64,000 bases of DNA, from contig NZ_AYWO01000004.1 of the NCBI RefSeq assembly GCF_000502955.1, forward strand, positions 30,089 to 94,088. Direction: 5' to 3'. Origin of the DNA: Mesorhizobium sp. LNHC252B00. Its GTDB lineage: Bacteria; Pseudomonadota; Alphaproteobacteria; Rhizobiales; Rhizobiaceae. Both the position numbers and the translations under genes were made by a program. The notes beneath the pieces were generated by a model, which saw nothing but the letters and a program-made list of their open reading frames with translations, was not told the DNA's origin and searched no databases. This document shows positions 17,081 through 26,577 of the stretch, piece by piece (within the stretch, counting starts at the first letter, position 1; every line of letters begins with the position of its first letter).

Positions 17081-18562
17081 ATGAACGACGCTCAGGCCAG
17101 CATGGCGGCCGCCACATACAACGATCGGAACAGGCTGATCTTCTGCCTGCTCGCAGCCTGGGCGATGGCGGGAGCACTGGCTGCGCAGGCGGCTTCCACC
17201 CTGCAGGATCCCGACAGTTGGTGGCAAGTGAAGGTCGGGCTGGATTTCCTGGCAAACCGGACATTCCCGACAGTCGATCCCTATTCCCACACTTTTGCCG
17301 GCCAGCCATGGATTGCCAAGGAATGGCTGGGCCAGGTCCTGTTGGCCCTTGCCTACCGGGCAGCAGGCTGGAACGGGGTGGTCACCCTGATCATCGCCTC
17401 GATTTCGCTGACGGTTTTCCTGATGGGGTGGTTTCTCAGCGCGTGGCTGAAGCCGATCCTGGCGATTACGCTCGCCTTCGCCGCAATGTTCCTGATCAAC
17501 CCGATCTTTACGGCGCGTCCGCATGTCCTCACCTTCCCGATCATCGTCATCTGGACTGCGGTGCTATTTGGTGCGGCAAGGGAAGAACGGGCGCCGCCCT
17601 GGTGGTCGCTTGTGCTGGTTGTGCTGTGGGCGAACCTGCACGCCACCTTCACCTTGAGCTTCGTCATCGCAGCGTTCGCCGGTCTCGATCTGCTGGCGCG
17701 CACGGGCATGTCAAAACCCGCCCTCCTGGCGAAATGGATCGCCTTCGGCCTGCTTTGCCCGCTGGTCAGCCTGATCCACCCCTATGGCGTCCAGGCCATC
17801 CTGGCGACGCTTGGCGTGGCCTACGGCAACGAGGCGGTGTCGCTGATCACGGAATGGAAACCGTTCAGCCAGCCGGACAGCCCCGTCCAGGAAGCTGCGA
17901 TATTGCTGGCGCTTTTCGGGCTTCTGGTGTCACGGTTGCGGATTGGCTGGGTCAAGGCGTTGTTCGTCGTCTTCACCTTGCATGTCTATCTCGCCCATGT
18001 GCGTTTCATGTATCTGTTCTTCCTGCTGATTCCCCTGGTGATCGCAGTCGAGGTCGCACAGCAATTTCCCCGGCTTTCGGCCACCACGTGGCTGGTGGAC
18101 AAGCGCGACGGATTGGAAAAATTCCTTGCCAGGCGCTTCTACGCGATCTGCGGCGCGGCAGCCGTTTTGCTGATCGTCGCGGTCGCCGTGCTCGGCAGCG
18201 CCTACCAGGTCACGCCGAGCCCGAAGACGTCGGCCAGCGGGGCGCTGGCATTCGCCGAAAGTCATCATCTGTCCGGCAACGTGCTGAATTCCTACAATTT
18301 CGGCGGCACGCTGATTTTCCACGGGATCAAGACCTATATCGACGGGCGGACGGACCAGCTGTTTCTGGGCGGTTTCACAAAAACCGATGACGAGACGGGA
18401 CACAGCGACGGCAAGCCGCTCCTCGAAGCCCGGCTGAAGAAATACGCAATAGGCTGGGCATTGCTGTCGACCGGCGACAGCCGCATCCCCTTCTTCGACC
18501 AGCTTGGCTGGAACCGGGCCTATGCGGATGATTACGCGGTGATTTACCTGCCCGGCGCCTGA
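17081..18562 (+). CDS. Large polytopic membrane protein, probable GT-C-type glycosyltransferase
   Basis: A 493-residue protein with about ten membrane helices and a periplasmic C-terminal domain. The first periplasmic loop has DPDSWWQVKVG followed by TVDPYSHTFAGQPW and KEWLGQ. An acidic residue with paired Trp plus a D-P-(Y/F)-S and EWL pattern in this loop is seen in many integral-membrane GT-C-like proteins of uncertain specificity. The C-terminal part (LSGNVLNSYNFGGTLIF, YIDGRTD) is soluble. In a Gtr cassette the third component is a serotype-specific transferase with this topology, so it may be the transferase that uses the lipid-linked sugar. Function is inferred from topology and context. 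Confidence 0.6.
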   Translation: MNDAQASMAAATYNDRNRLIFCLLAAWAMAGALAAQAASTLQDPDSWWQVKVGLDFLANRTFPTVDPYSHTFAGQPWIAKEWLGQVLLALAYRAAGWNGVVTLIIASISLTVFLMGWFLSAWLKPILAITLAFAAMFLINPIFTARPHVLTFPIIVIWTAVLFGAAREERAPPWWSLVLVVLWANLHATFTLSFVIAAFAGLDLLARTGMSKPALLAKWIAFGLLCPLVSLIHPYGVQAILATLGVAYGNEAVSLITEWKPFSQPDSPVQEAAILLALFGLLVSRLRIGWVKALFVVFTLHVYLAHVRFMYLFFLLIPLVIAVEVAQQFPRLSATTWLVDKRDGLEKFLARRFYAICGAAAVLLIVAVAVLGSAYQVTPSPKTSASGALAFAESHHLSGNVLNSYNFGGTLIFHGIKTYIDGRTDQLFLGGFTKTDDETGHSDGKPLLEARLKKYAIGWALLSTGDSRIPFFDQLGWNRAYADDYAVIYLPGA

Positions 18563-18744
18563 TCGTGCCGCGTGCCGGCGCGAACCGGCTTCGCCAGCAT
18601 TCGAACCTTGGCATGCGGCATGCACTGATCGTCAGAAAAATCAGAGAAATAGTCCCGGAAAGTCGTCGACGTTAACTTCATGCCTAGCTAATTCATGCTA
18701 ACGCTGCCGGCTGGTGATGCTGGAGGGCTGGCATCCCACAGGGG

Positions 18745-19641
18745 ATGACGTCAATTATGTTCATGTTAAAGCGACGGGCCGGAAAATTTTCCAAGGCCGT
18801 TTTCAGTCTGGCCTGGGCGCTGCATCTGGCAGCAATTCCGATTTCCTATTCGACAAACGCATACGCGCTCAACGGCGATGTCAAGCTGCCCAAGCCTTAT
18901 ATTTCCAGGGCGATCGAAGCGGTCCTGCTGCCGATCAATGGCACTGTACGCAAGGAGTTCAAACTCAAGCCACACGCCCACGGCGTCCTTGTGCTGTCGG
19001 TGAAGCCTGGTGGCACCGGCGAAAAGCAAGGCATCAAGCCTGGCGACGTGATTGCCAAGGTCCACGGCCACAAGATCTACAAGCCGATCGATGTCGATAC
19101 GGTGGTCTACCATTGGGCCAAAGCAGGCAAATCCGACTTCCGATTCGACTGCTATCGCGATGGCAAGTCCTACAACTCCAATGGCACGATCACGCTTAGC
19201 AGCTACGAAACCGCCGTCGATGTCGTCACTGTCGCGACGTGGACAAGCTGGTCTGTCGCAACTGCCTTCAGCTATTCGGAGTTCTACAGCGAATATAGCC
19301 AGGAGATGACTGCCACCTACGAATCATCCGAGACGACGGTGGAGGCGACCGCCTCTTCCGAGGAATTCACCTCCGAGGCCAACAGCGAGGCTACCGACGA
19401 GAGCTCGGACAGCAAAGCGGACGCAACAGCTGACGGCGCGAGCGATTCGGCGACGGAGCCGAGCGATCAGGCAGAGGCTTCCGGAACCGACGACACCGAT
19501 GCTCCCGCCGCGGAAGACAATTCCGACGGCGGCGACGATGGCGATGCCGCCGACGACAGTTCCGGCGACGATGATTCCGGCGGCGGGGATGACGGCGGTG
19601 GGGATGACGGCGGTGGCGACGATAGCGGTGACGACGAGTAA
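18745..19641 (+). CDS. Exported PDZ-domain protein with long acidic Gly/Asp tail
   Basis: A 298-residue protein. Residues 1-42 look like a signal peptide with a basic start (LKRRAGKFSKAVF) and a hydrophobic core ending near YALNG. Residues about 60-150 form a PDZ domain with HGVLVLSVKPGGTGEKQGI and KPGDVIAKVHGHKI. From about 185 on, the sequence is low-complexity and strongly acidic, first Ser/Thr/Glu-rich, then Asp/Gly repeats (SGGGDDGGGDDGGGDD) encoded by a 15-bp tandem DNA repeat. There is no protease domain, so it is not a DegP/HtrA. Role unknown; calcium binding or a surface or matrix role could be guessed but not shown. ATG 18757 is an alternative start with a better-spaced AGGGGA. Confidence 0.7.
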   Translation: MTSIMFMLKRRAGKFSKAVFSLAWALHLAAIPISYSTNAYALNGDVKLPKPYISRAIEAVLLPINGTVRKEFKLKPHAHGVLVLSVKPGGTGEKQGIKPGDVIAKVHGHKIYKPIDVDTVVYHWAKAGKSDFRFDCYRDGKSYNSNGTITLSSYETAVDVVTVATWTSWSVATAFSYSEFYSEYSQEMTATYESSETTVEATASSEEFTSEANSEATDESSDSKADATADGASDSATEPSDQAEASGTDDTDAPAAEDNSDGGDDGDAADDSSGDDDSGGGDDGGGDDGGGDDSGDDE

Positions 19642-19824
19642 TCCGCCAGCCTGCCGGCTACCGGATCGGCAGAGATATTCAGATGTTGGGTTCGAGCGCA
19701 CGGCAATCGCTTCGGGTTAATTTGTCACCTTGCCGATGCTGGCACCCAGTCTGACGCGACTGGCTTGGGTTCGGGCGGCTTTGCGGTTGCCCGAGCCTGT
19801 GCCGTCATGATAACCAGAACGCGC

Positions 19825-19898
19825 GCGGGTATGATGTAATGGTAGCTTGTCAGCTTCCCAAGCTGAACGCGCGGGTTCGATTCCCGCTACCCGCTCCA
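19825..19898 (+). tRNA. tRNA-Gly (anticodon CCC)
   Basis: A complete cloverleaf. Acceptor GCGGGTA pairs with TACCCGC, the anticodon stem TCAGC/GCTGA encloses the loop TTCCCAA with anticodon CCC, and the T arm is GCGGG-TTCGATT-CCCGC. Discriminator T and an encoded CCA end follow. The D stem (ATGT/GCTT) has one mismatch. It reads Gly codon GGG. The gene ends 7 bp from the gbpR stop; no integrase or direct repeat of its 3' end is seen. Confidence 0.95.
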
Positions 19899-19905
19899 GC
19901 TGCTG

Positions 19906-20895
19906 TCATCCCACCTCTCTCAGAATGAAATCGTGCAGCATCTTGGCGGCTGGCGACAGCGCGCGGTTCCTCACAGTGATCAGACTGTAGGGCCTGACCT
20001 CAATGTCGAATTCGGTTTGGACGACATCGATGGCGCCGGCCAGCCCGTCGGGATTCTGGATGAACTTCGCCACCTGGATCGATACCGGCGCAATGGCATC
20101 GGACTGCGCAACCATGACCAGGGTCAAGAGCAGTGAGCTGGTGTTGAGGATGCGATCCGGCAAGGCGATGTTGCGGTTGAGGAAATTGCTCTCCATCGCC
20201 TGGCGCAAGGGCGAGCCGCCCGACTGGAAAACCCAATCATAGGCGGCGGTGTCTTCCAGCCGCACCGGCTCGCCCTTGGTGAGCGGATGGCCGCGGCGCA
20301 CGATCAGGCAGGCCTTCTCGACGCCGATGACGCGCGACTCGAACAGCCGCGGGTTGAGATCATCGGGGATGCGCGCGATGATGAAATCATGGCGCGTGGC
20401 GATCAGCTCGCGCGCCAGCACGTTGGAGGTTTCGACCTGCATGGTGATCTCGATGCGCGGATAGATGCGGCGGATTTCGCGGATTGCCGGCACCGCCAGC
20501 TCGATCGCCGGCGCCGTTACGGCACCCAGGAACACCGCCCCTCCCTTGCCTGCCTTGAGCTCGGAAATCTCACGATCGACCTCGCGCATCTCCTGCAGGA
20601 TCGACCGCGCGCGCCTGGCCAAAGCTTTGCCGTAGGGCGTCAAGGTTATGCCGCGCGGCAGTCTCTCGCACAGCTTGACCTCCAGCACCGCCTCCATCTC
20701 GCCGATCATGCGCGAGGCCGCCGGCTGCGAAATGTTCATCACCTGGGCCGCCGCGCTGACCCGGCCATGGTCGTCGAGCGCGACGATCATTCGCATGTGA
20801 CGTAGACTGAGACCGCTGCGCAGAAGGGTTTCGCCATCGCCCGGTTTTTCTTTGTAACGGTTTGAACCTGAACCAGAATTCCGCAGCGCAGGCAT
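19906..20895 (-). CDS. gbpR: LysR-family regulator of the chvE-ggu sugar locus
   Basis: A 329-residue LysR-type regulator. The N-terminal winged helix (about residues 30-90) reads LSLRHMRMIVALDDHGRVSAAAQ, then ISQPAASRMIGEME, followed by the two-lobed inducer domain. It is divergent from chvE-gguABC, the arrangement described in Agrobacterium where GbpR controls the galactose/glucose-binding protein gene in response to sugars. The ATG at 20895 with AGGGGAA upstream is chosen; the frame continues upstream but that part is antisense to chvE. The name rests on synteny and family, and the inducing sugar cannot be deduced. Confidence 0.85.
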   Translation of the reverse strand: MPALRNSGSGSNRYKEKPGDGETLLRSGLSLRHMRMIVALDDHGRVSAAAQVMNISQPAASRMIGEMEAVLEVKLCERLPRGITLTPYGKALARRARSILQEMREVDREISELKAGKGGAVFLGAVTAPAIELAVPAIREIRRIYPRIEITMQVETSNVLARELIATRHDFIIARIPDDLNPRLFESRVIGVEKACLIVRRGHPLTKGEPVRLEDTAAYDWVFQSGGSPLRQAMESNFLNRNIALPDRILNTSSLLLTLVMVAQSDAIAPVSIQVAKFIQNPDGLAGAIDVVQTEFDIEVRPYSLITVRNRALSPAAKMLHDFILREVG

Positions 20896-20964
20896 TGCGT
20901 TTCCCCTACTTGCCCTTACCGTCGCCGGAGAACGCGCCGGTCGATCTCGCCTCTTAGTGCATAC

Positions 20965-21000
20965 CAAATGTGATATAGCAACCATCAAAGATCGCATTTG
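20965..21000. promoter_or_regulatory. Imperfect dyad in the gbpR-chvE divergent region
   Basis: CAAATGTGAT at 20965-20974 and ATCGCATTTG at 20991-21000 are reverse complements at 9 of 10 positions, 16 bp apart. This is the clearest symmetry in the 312-bp space between the regulator and its probable target and is a candidate GbpR operator. Confidence 0.45.
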
Positions 21001-21207
21001 ACAGTTATGGCAAAGGATCACACCCTTCGCGCGTTCCGAGACGTGACGGTCGATGACGAGAAAAATCGTATCGATTGAAATCAGCGCCTCGGGGCCATGG
21101 GAGGATACCGGAGATCCAAATGACGGCAGCAGTGCTTTGGCACTTCTGCACGATTGCGCGGCCCGCGACCCCCGGGGTGCCGCGTCCATCAACCAGGGAG
21201 AGTTATA

Positions 21208-22278
21208 GTGAAAATCATCAAGACACTGGCCGCAGTCGCGGCCCTTGGCATCGCTGCCATGACCTACTCGGCGCATGCAGCCGACAAGGGTCTCGTCGGC
21301 GTGCTGATGCCGACCAAGACCTCGCAGCGCTGGATCAATGACGGCGACGCCGTCAAGTCCCAGCTCGAGGCTCTCGGCTACACTGTCGACCTGCAGTACG
21401 CACAGGACGACATTCCCAACCAGCTCAGCCAGTTGGAAAACGAGATCACCAAGGGGCCGAAGGCGCTGATCATCGCCTCGATCGACGGCACCACCCTGTC
21501 GGATGCGCTGCAAAAGGCCGCTGATGCGGGCGTCGTCGTCGTTGCCTACGACCGCCTGATCAAGAAGACCGGCAATGTCGACTACTACACCACCTTCGAC
21601 AATTTTGGCGTCGGCGTCATCCAGGCGAATTCGCTGGTCAAGGGCCTCAAGGAGCGTTTCCCGAATACCAAGCCGTGGAACGTCGAACTGTTCGGCGGCT
21701 CGCCGGACGATAACAATGCCTTCTTCTTCTACAACGGTGCGATATCCGTCCTGCAGCCGCTGATCGACGACGGTTCGGTCAAGATCAAGTCCGGCCAGAC
21801 CGGCATGGACAAGGTCGGCACGCTGCGCTGGCTCGCCGCCACCGCCCAGGCGCGCATGGACAATCTGCTGTCGGCCAACTATTCGGACGGCAGCCGCGTC
21901 GATGGCGTTCTGTCGCCCTATGACGGCCTGTCGCGCGGCATCACCGCCTCGCTGCGCGCTGTCGGCTACGGCACGGACGCACAGCCCTGGCCTGTTGTGA
22001 CCGGCCAGGATGCCGAGACCGCCTCGGTCAAGCTGATCATCTCGGGCGAGCAGTACTCGACCGTGTTCAAGGACACCCGTGAACTGGCCAAGGCGACCGT
22101 CCAGCTCGTCGACAAGGTGCTCTCGGGCGGCAAGCCGGACGGGCTTGATGAAAAGACCTACAACAACGACGTCAAGGTCGTCCCCTCGATCCTCTTGACG
22201 CCACATGACGTCGACAAGTCGAACTACCAGGCACTGGTCGTCGACTCCGGCTACATCAAGGCCGACGAACTGAAGTAA
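21208..22278 (+). CDS. chvE: Multiple-sugar-binding periplasmic protein ChvE
   Basis: A 356-residue periplasmic binding protein of the galactose/xylose type, feeding the GguAB importer. A signal peptide ([24 protein letters not shown]) precedes the mature start [18 protein letters not shown]. The inner part has IIASIDGT and [23 protein letters not shown], typical of type I sugar-binding proteins. In Agrobacterium ChvE also presents sugars to VirA; no virA is in this window. The start is a GTG with AGGGAGAG upstream. The intrinsic terminator right after the gene probably keeps its expression above that of the transporter genes. Confidence 0.93.
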   Translation: MKIIKTLAAVAALGIAAMTYSAHAADKGLVGVLMPTKTSQRWINDGDAVKSQLEALGYTVDLQYAQDDIPNQLSQLENEITKGPKALIIASIDGTTLSDALQKAADAGVVVVAYDRLIKKTGNVDYYTTFDNFGVGVIQANSLVKGLKERFPNTKPWNVELFGGSPDDNNAFFFYNGAISVLQPLIDDGSVKIKSGQTGMDKVGTLRWLAATAQARMDNLLSANYSDGSRVDGVLSPYDGLSRGITASLRAVGYGTDAQPWPVVTGQDAETASVKLIISGEQYSTVFKDTRELAKATVQLVDKVLSGGKPDGLDEKTYNNDVKVVPSILLTPHDVDKSNYQALVVDSGYIKADELK

Positions 22279-22295
22279 CCCCGGTTACAAAGTCA

Positions 22296-22324
22296 GGGGT
22301 CCTGCGCAACGCAGGGCCCCTTTT
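22296..22324 (+). terminator. Intrinsic terminator between chvE and gguA
   Basis: An 11-bp stem GGGGTCCTGCG/CGCAGGGCCCC with one G-T pair and a three-base loop, followed by TTTT. It lies 17 bp after the chvE stop and before gguA, so partial read-through would set binding protein above transporter. Confidence 0.85.
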
Positions 22325-22401
22325 CGTTAACCAGCGAGCCCGGTATTGTTCACCGACCTCGCCGGCAGTGTTTGCCGACCTCTCAAGGAGCGGTAGTCCC
22401 C

Positions 22402-23934
22402 ATGGTCTCGACGATTTTGGAGATGCGCGACATCACCAAGACGTTCCCCGGCGTGAAGGCGTTGTCGAATGTCAACCTCAGCGTCGAGGAAGGCGAAATC
22501 CACGCCGTGGTCGGCGAGAACGGCGCCGGCAAGTCGACGCTGATGAAGGTGCTGTCGGGCGTCTATCCCACAGGCACCTATGACGGCCAGATCATCTTCA
22601 ACGCCCAGGAATGCCACTTCAAAGGCATCCACGACAGTGAACACAAGGGCATCGTCATCATCCACCAGGAGCTTGCCCTGGTGCCGATGCTGTCGATCGC
22701 CGAAAACATTTTCCTCGGCAACGAGCACGCCAGATACGGCGTCATCGACTGGAATGCCAACGAGGCGCGCACCAGCGCCCTGTTGAAGAAAGTGGGCCTC
22801 AAGGAGGACCCCAAGACGCTGATCACCAATATCGGTGTCGGCAAGCAGCAGCTGGTCGAGATCGCCAAGGCGCTGAGCAAGGAAGTCAAGCTGCTGATCC
22901 TCGACGAGCCGACGGCATCGCTCAGCGAAAAGGATAGCCAGGCGCTGCTTGACCTTCTGCTCGAATTCAAACGGCAAGGCATGACCTCGATCCTGATCTC
23001 GCACAAGCTCAACGAGGTGAACCGGGTCGCCGACAAGGTCACCGTCATCCGCGACGGGCGTACCATCGAGACGCTGGCCAAGAAGGACATCTCGGAAGAC
23101 CGCATCATCACCTCGATGGTCGGCCGCTCGCTCGACGACCGCTATCCGCCGCGCGAGCCTGACATCGGCGAGGTCGTGTTCGAAGTGAAAAACTGGTCGG
23201 TCTATCACCCGCTCCACGCCGAGCGGCAGGTGATCAAGGGCATCGACATCAATGTGCGCAAGGGCGAAGTGGTCGGCATTGCCGGATTGATGGGCGCCGG
23301 CCGCACTGAATTCGCGATGAGCTTGTTCGGCCGCTCCTATGGCCGCCATATCACTGGCGAAGTTCTGCTCAAGGGCAAGCCGATCGATGTTTCCTCGGTG
23401 AGCAGGGCAGTCGAACACGGCATTGCCTACGTCACCGAGGACCGCAAGACCTTCGGTCTCAACCTCATCGACCATATCAAGCACAACATCACTCTGGCCA
23501 ATCTCGGCGGCGTGTCGCGCCATGGCGTGATCGATGACCTGGGCGAGCTCTCCGTCGCCAACGACTATCGCGGGAAGACCAATATCCGCGCTTCCAGCGT
23601 CTATCAGATGACCGGCAATCTTTCCGGCGGCAACCAGCAGAAGGTGGTCCTGTCGAAATGGCTGTTCGCCGACCCGGAAGTGCTGATTCTCGACGAGCCG
23701 ACGCGCGGTATCGATGTCGGCGCCAAATATGAAATCTACACGATCATCGCCCGCCTCGCCGCCGAAGGTAAGGCGATCGTGGTCATCTCGTCGGAAATGC
23801 CAGAACTGCTCGGCATCACCGACCGCATCTACGTCATGAACGAAGGCCGCATCGTCGGCGAAATGCCCGCGGTGGACGCCAGCCAAGAAAAAATAATGCG
23901 CGCCATCGTTCGGGGAGAAGGAAAAGCAGCATGA
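22402..23934 (+). CDS. gguA: Sugar ABC transporter ATP-binding protein GguA (MmsA-type)
   Basis: A 510-residue fused double ATPase that powers import of sugars delivered by ChvE. The first domain has Walker [10 protein letters not shown] and Walker [13 protein letters not shown]. The second has a degenerate A site (GLMGAGRTE), the signature [15 protein letters not shown] and Walker [14 protein letters not shown], the standard pattern for sugar importers of the Mgl/Xyl class. The ATG at 22402 follows AAGGAG at a long spacing of 11-12 bases; an upstream TTG at 22372 is less likely. Its stop overlaps gguB by 4 bp. Confidence 0.94.
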   Translation: MVSTILEMRDITKTFPGVKALSNVNLSVEEGEIHAVVGENGAGKSTLMKVLSGVYPTGTYDGQIIFNAQECHFKGIHDSEHKGIVIIHQELALVPMLSIAENIFLGNEHARYGVIDWNANEARTSALLKKVGLKEDPKTLITNIGVGKQQLVEIAKALSKEVKLLILDEPTASLSEKDSQALLDLLLEFKRQGMTSILISHKLNEVNRVADKVTVIRDGRTIETLAKKDISEDRIITSMVGRSLDDRYPPREPDIGEVVFEVKNWSVYHPLHAERQVIKGIDINVRKGEVVGIAGLMGAGRTEFAMSLFGRSYGRHITGEVLLKGKPIDVSSVSRAVEHGIAYVTEDRKTFGLNLIDHIKHNITLANLGGVSRHGVIDDLGELSVANDYRGKTNIRASSVYQMTGNLSGGNQQKVVLSKWLFADPEVLILDEPTRGIDVGAKYEIYTIIARLAAEGKAIVVISSEMPELLGITDRIYVMNEGRIVGEMPAVDASQEKIMRAIVRGEGKAA

Positions 23935-25223
23935 GTACAGAAAGCGCCCCCGCCCCGCAGAGCAGCGTTGCCGAAGACGTGCAGCAGCGCCCCCGTATCG
24001 CCGTCTCGGCGCTGACGACGAACCTGCGCGAATACGGCCTGATACTGGCGCTGATCGCCATCATGGTGTTCTTCCAGTTCACCACCTCCGGAACGCTGTT
24101 CAAGCCGGTGAACCTCAGCAATCTGGTGCAGCAGAACTCGTTCATCATCGTGATGGCGCTGGGCATGCTGCTGGTGATCGTCTCCGGCCACATCGATCTC
24201 AGCGTCGGCTCCGTCGCCGGCTTCATCGGCGCACTGGCAGCGATGATGATGGTCATCTGGCCGCTCGGCCCATTGAGCAATCCGCTGGTGGTGTCGATCA
24301 TCTGCCTCATCGTGGGTGGCGCGATCGGCGCGGCGCAAGGCTACTGGATCGCCTATCACCGAATACCGAGCTTTATCGTCACGCTGGCCGGCATGCTGAT
24401 CTTCCGCGGCATCTGCCAGGCGCTGCTGGGCGGCGGATCCTCGGTGGGACCGCTTCCCGACGGCTTCAAGGCGCTCAGCTCCGGCTTTATCCCGGATGTC
24501 ATCGGGCCACTGACGCTTATCCCGCCGACGGTGAACGCGGCCGGCAAGACCATCATAGGCAGCGGACTGACGCTGCACATGACGACGATCGTGCTAGGGC
24601 TGATCGCTGTGCTGGCCTACGCCTATTTCGGGCTGAGCACACGACGCAAACGCGAACGCCATGGCTATGAGGCCGAGCCTTTTCCCCTGTTCGTCATCAA
24701 GACGCTGGTTGGCAGCGCGCTGGCACTGTTCCTGGTCTACCAGTTCGCCAGCTACAGGGGCCTGCCGGTGGTGCTGCTCGTCATGGGCGTGCTGATCTCG
24801 CTGTTCGTCTTCGTCACCAAGCGCATGACCATCGGCCGCCGCATCTATGCAATGGGCGGCAACGCCAAGGCGGCGCAGCTGTCGGGTATCAAGACAGAGC
24901 GGCTCACGCTGATGGTGTTCGTCAATATGGGCGTGCTGTCTGCGCTTGGCGGCCTGATCATAGCGGCGCGGCTGGGACAAGCTGTGCCGGCGGCCGGCCT
25001 CGGCAGCGAGCTCGACGTGATTGCGGCCGTGTTCATCGGCGGCGCCTCGGCGATGGGCGGTGTCGGTCAGGTCATCGGCGCGGTTGTCGGCGGTTTCATC
25101 ATGGGCGTGATGAACAACGGCATGTCGATCATGGGCGTCAATGTCGACTGGCAGCAGGTGGTCAAAGGCCTGGTGCTGCTCGGCGCCGTGATCTTCGACG
25201 TCTACAACAAGAACAAGGCTTGA
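23931..25223 (+). CDS. gguB: Sugar ABC transporter permease GguB
   Basis: A 430-residue inner-membrane permease of the branched AraH/RbsC/XylH type. After a soluble 30-residue start there are about ten to eleven membrane helices. The family segment [16 protein letters not shown] and the coupling-region motif [16 protein letters not shown] are clear. The ATG overlaps the gguA stop (ATGA), indicating tight coupling. Length is above that of short RbsC-type permeases but usual for the XylH/GguB group. The frame after the stop codon stays open for another 66 codons, noted separately. Confidence 0.94.
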   Translation: MSTESAPAPQSSVAEDVQQRPRIAVSALTTNLREYGLILALIAIMVFFQFTTSGTLFKPVNLSNLVQQNSFIIVMALGMLLVIVSGHIDLSVGSVAGFIGALAAMMMVIWPLGPLSNPLVVSIICLIVGGAIGAAQGYWIAYHRIPSFIVTLAGMLIFRGICQALLGGGSSVGPLPDGFKALSSGFIPDVIGPLTLIPPTVNAAGKTIIGSGLTLHMTTIVLGLIAVLAYAYFGLSTRRKRERHGYEAEPFPLFVIKTLVGSALALFLVYQFASYRGLPVVLLVMGVLISLFVFVTKRMTIGRRIYAMGGNAKAAQLSGIKTERLTLMVFVNMGVLSALGGLIIAARLGQAVPAAGLGSELDVIAAVFIGGASAMGGVGQVIGAVVGGFIMGVMNNGMSIMGVNVDWQQVVKGLVLLGAVIFDVYNKNKA

Positions 25224-25426
25224 ACAGGTTTTAGGCGAGGCAAGCAGGAGGCAAACGATCGCGGCGCTGCTGGTAAACCTGCCGGCGTAAAGAAGTCCTT
25301 CAAGGACCAGGCCCGCGAGCGCAATCCGGACGAAGAGTTCAACCCGTGGCGCGGCGAGATCCGAGCCGCGCAGGTTAAGGTTTGCCAAATGGCAACCGGG
25401 CCAAGACAAATGAGAGAGGATCCATC

Positions 25427-26419
25427 ATGCTGATCTCCCAGATTCTCGATGACGCCGAGACCATCCGTGTCGTTGCCCGCAACGGCGGCAAGACCCGGAT
25501 CATCAATGGCGCCCGCAGCGTGTACTCGCTGGCGATGGAGGCCGCCCGCACCGGCGTCGGCCTCGTCGCGCTGATCGAGCGCAAGGGGCTTGGCGAAACG
25601 GTCGATCTCGAGGCCGCCTATAAGAAGGGCCGGCTGCTGTCGCCGATCAACCATCCAGACCCGGCGCATCTGCACCTGACCGGCACCGGGCTAACGCATC
25701 TGGGTTCGGCCGCGACACGCGATTCCATGCACAAGAAGCTCAGCGCCGACGGCGAGGAGCAGCTGACCGATTCCATGAAGATGTTTCGCATGGGGCTGGA
25801 CGGCGGCAAGCCCGCGAAAGGCCAGATCGGCGTGCAGCCGGAATGGTTCTACAAGGGCAACGGCACGATGGCGGTGGCGCCAGGCGCGGCGCTCCTGTCA
25901 CCGGCCTTCGCCAACGACGCCGGCGAAGAGCCTGAGGTGGCCGGCATCTACGTCATCGGCGATGATGGCGCGCCCTTCCGCGTCGGCTTCACGCTGTCGA
26001 ACGAGTTTTCCGACCACGTCACCGAGCGCGTGAACTATCTCTTTCTCGCCCATTCCAAGCTGCGCAACGCTTCGTTCGGCCCGGAGATCCTGATCGGCGA
26101 CCTGCCGTCCGATATCAGAGGCACCTCGCGCATCGTGCGCGACAACGACGTGCTGTGGGAAAAGCCGTTCCTGTCCGGCGAAGCGAACATGTCGCACACG
26201 ATCGCCAATCTCGAACATCACCACTTCAAATATGCGGCTTTCCGCCAGCCGGGCGACGTGCATGTGCACATGTTCGGCACGGCGACGCTGTCCTTCGCCG
26301 ACGGCATCAGTACTGAAGCGGGCGACGTGTTCGAGATCGAGGCCAAGGATTTCGGCCTGCCGCTGCGCAATCCGCTCGAGATCGAACAGCCGGTGAAGGT
26401 GGCGGTGAAGGCGCTTTGA
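25427..26419 (+). CDS. gguC: GguC/AraD1 family protein (fumarylacetoacetate-hydrolase-like fold)
   Basis: A 330-residue cytoplasmic protein of the GguC/AraD1 group, related to fumarylacetoacetate hydrolases. In Agrobacterium it is the third ggu gene after the permease, and the order is the same here. A role in breakdown of acids from imported pentoses has been proposed for AraD1 proteins, but I do not regard the reaction as settled. Central segments such as GAPFRVGFTLSNEFSDHV and FGPEILIGDLPSDIRGTSRI fit the family fold. The ATG at 25427 has GAGAGGA upstream; the annotated frame is open 45 bases earlier without support. A 203-bp gap separates it from gguB. Confidence 0.85.
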   Translation: MLISQILDDAETIRVVARNGGKTRIINGARSVYSLAMEAARTGVGLVALIERKGLGETVDLEAAYKKGRLLSPINHPDPAHLHLTGTGLTHLGSAATRDSMHKKLSADGEEQLTDSMKMFRMGLDGGKPAKGQIGVQPEWFYKGNGTMAVAPGAALLSPAFANDAGEEPEVAGIYVIGDDGAPFRVGFTLSNEFSDHVTERVNYLFLAHSKLRNASFGPEILIGDLPSDIRGTSRIVRDNDVLWEKPFLSGEANMSHTIANLEHHHFKYAAFRQPGDVHVHMFGTATLSFADGISTEAGDVFEIEAKDFGLPLRNPLEIEQPVKVAVKAL

Positions 26420-26426
26420 AAGGGTG

Positions 26427-26570
26427 ATCTCCCCCGGGGGGGATGTCACCAAAGGCGACAGAGGGGGTGCCTCGCGTGAAGCGCCAACCTCCATCTGTCG
26501 CAAGAAGGTTGCATCCGGTCGAGCCGACCCCCTCTGGCCTGCCGGCCATCTCCCCCTCAAGGGGGGAGAT
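26427..26570. repeat. Rhizobial palindromic intergenic repeat (C/G-run family)
   Basis: ATCTCCCCC at 26427-26435 and GGGGGAGAT at 26562-26570 are terminal inverted repeats. The right end is also a tight hairpin, ATCTCCCCC-TCAA-GGGGGGAGAT. It fills the gap between two convergent genes. A related composite lies at 52532-52594. Similar elements are common between genes in Mesorhizobium-type genomes. Confidence 0.7.
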
Positions 26571-26577
26571 TTCTGCT

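Noticed and set aside
19825-19898. tRNA-Gly as an integration site of a mobile element
   Set aside because: No integrase, no direct repeat of the tRNA 3' end and ordinary chromosomal genes on both sides.
22327-23886. 519-codon minus-strand frame over gguA
   Set aside because: Antisense to an unmistakable double ABC ATPase; its residues mirror the codons of gguA.
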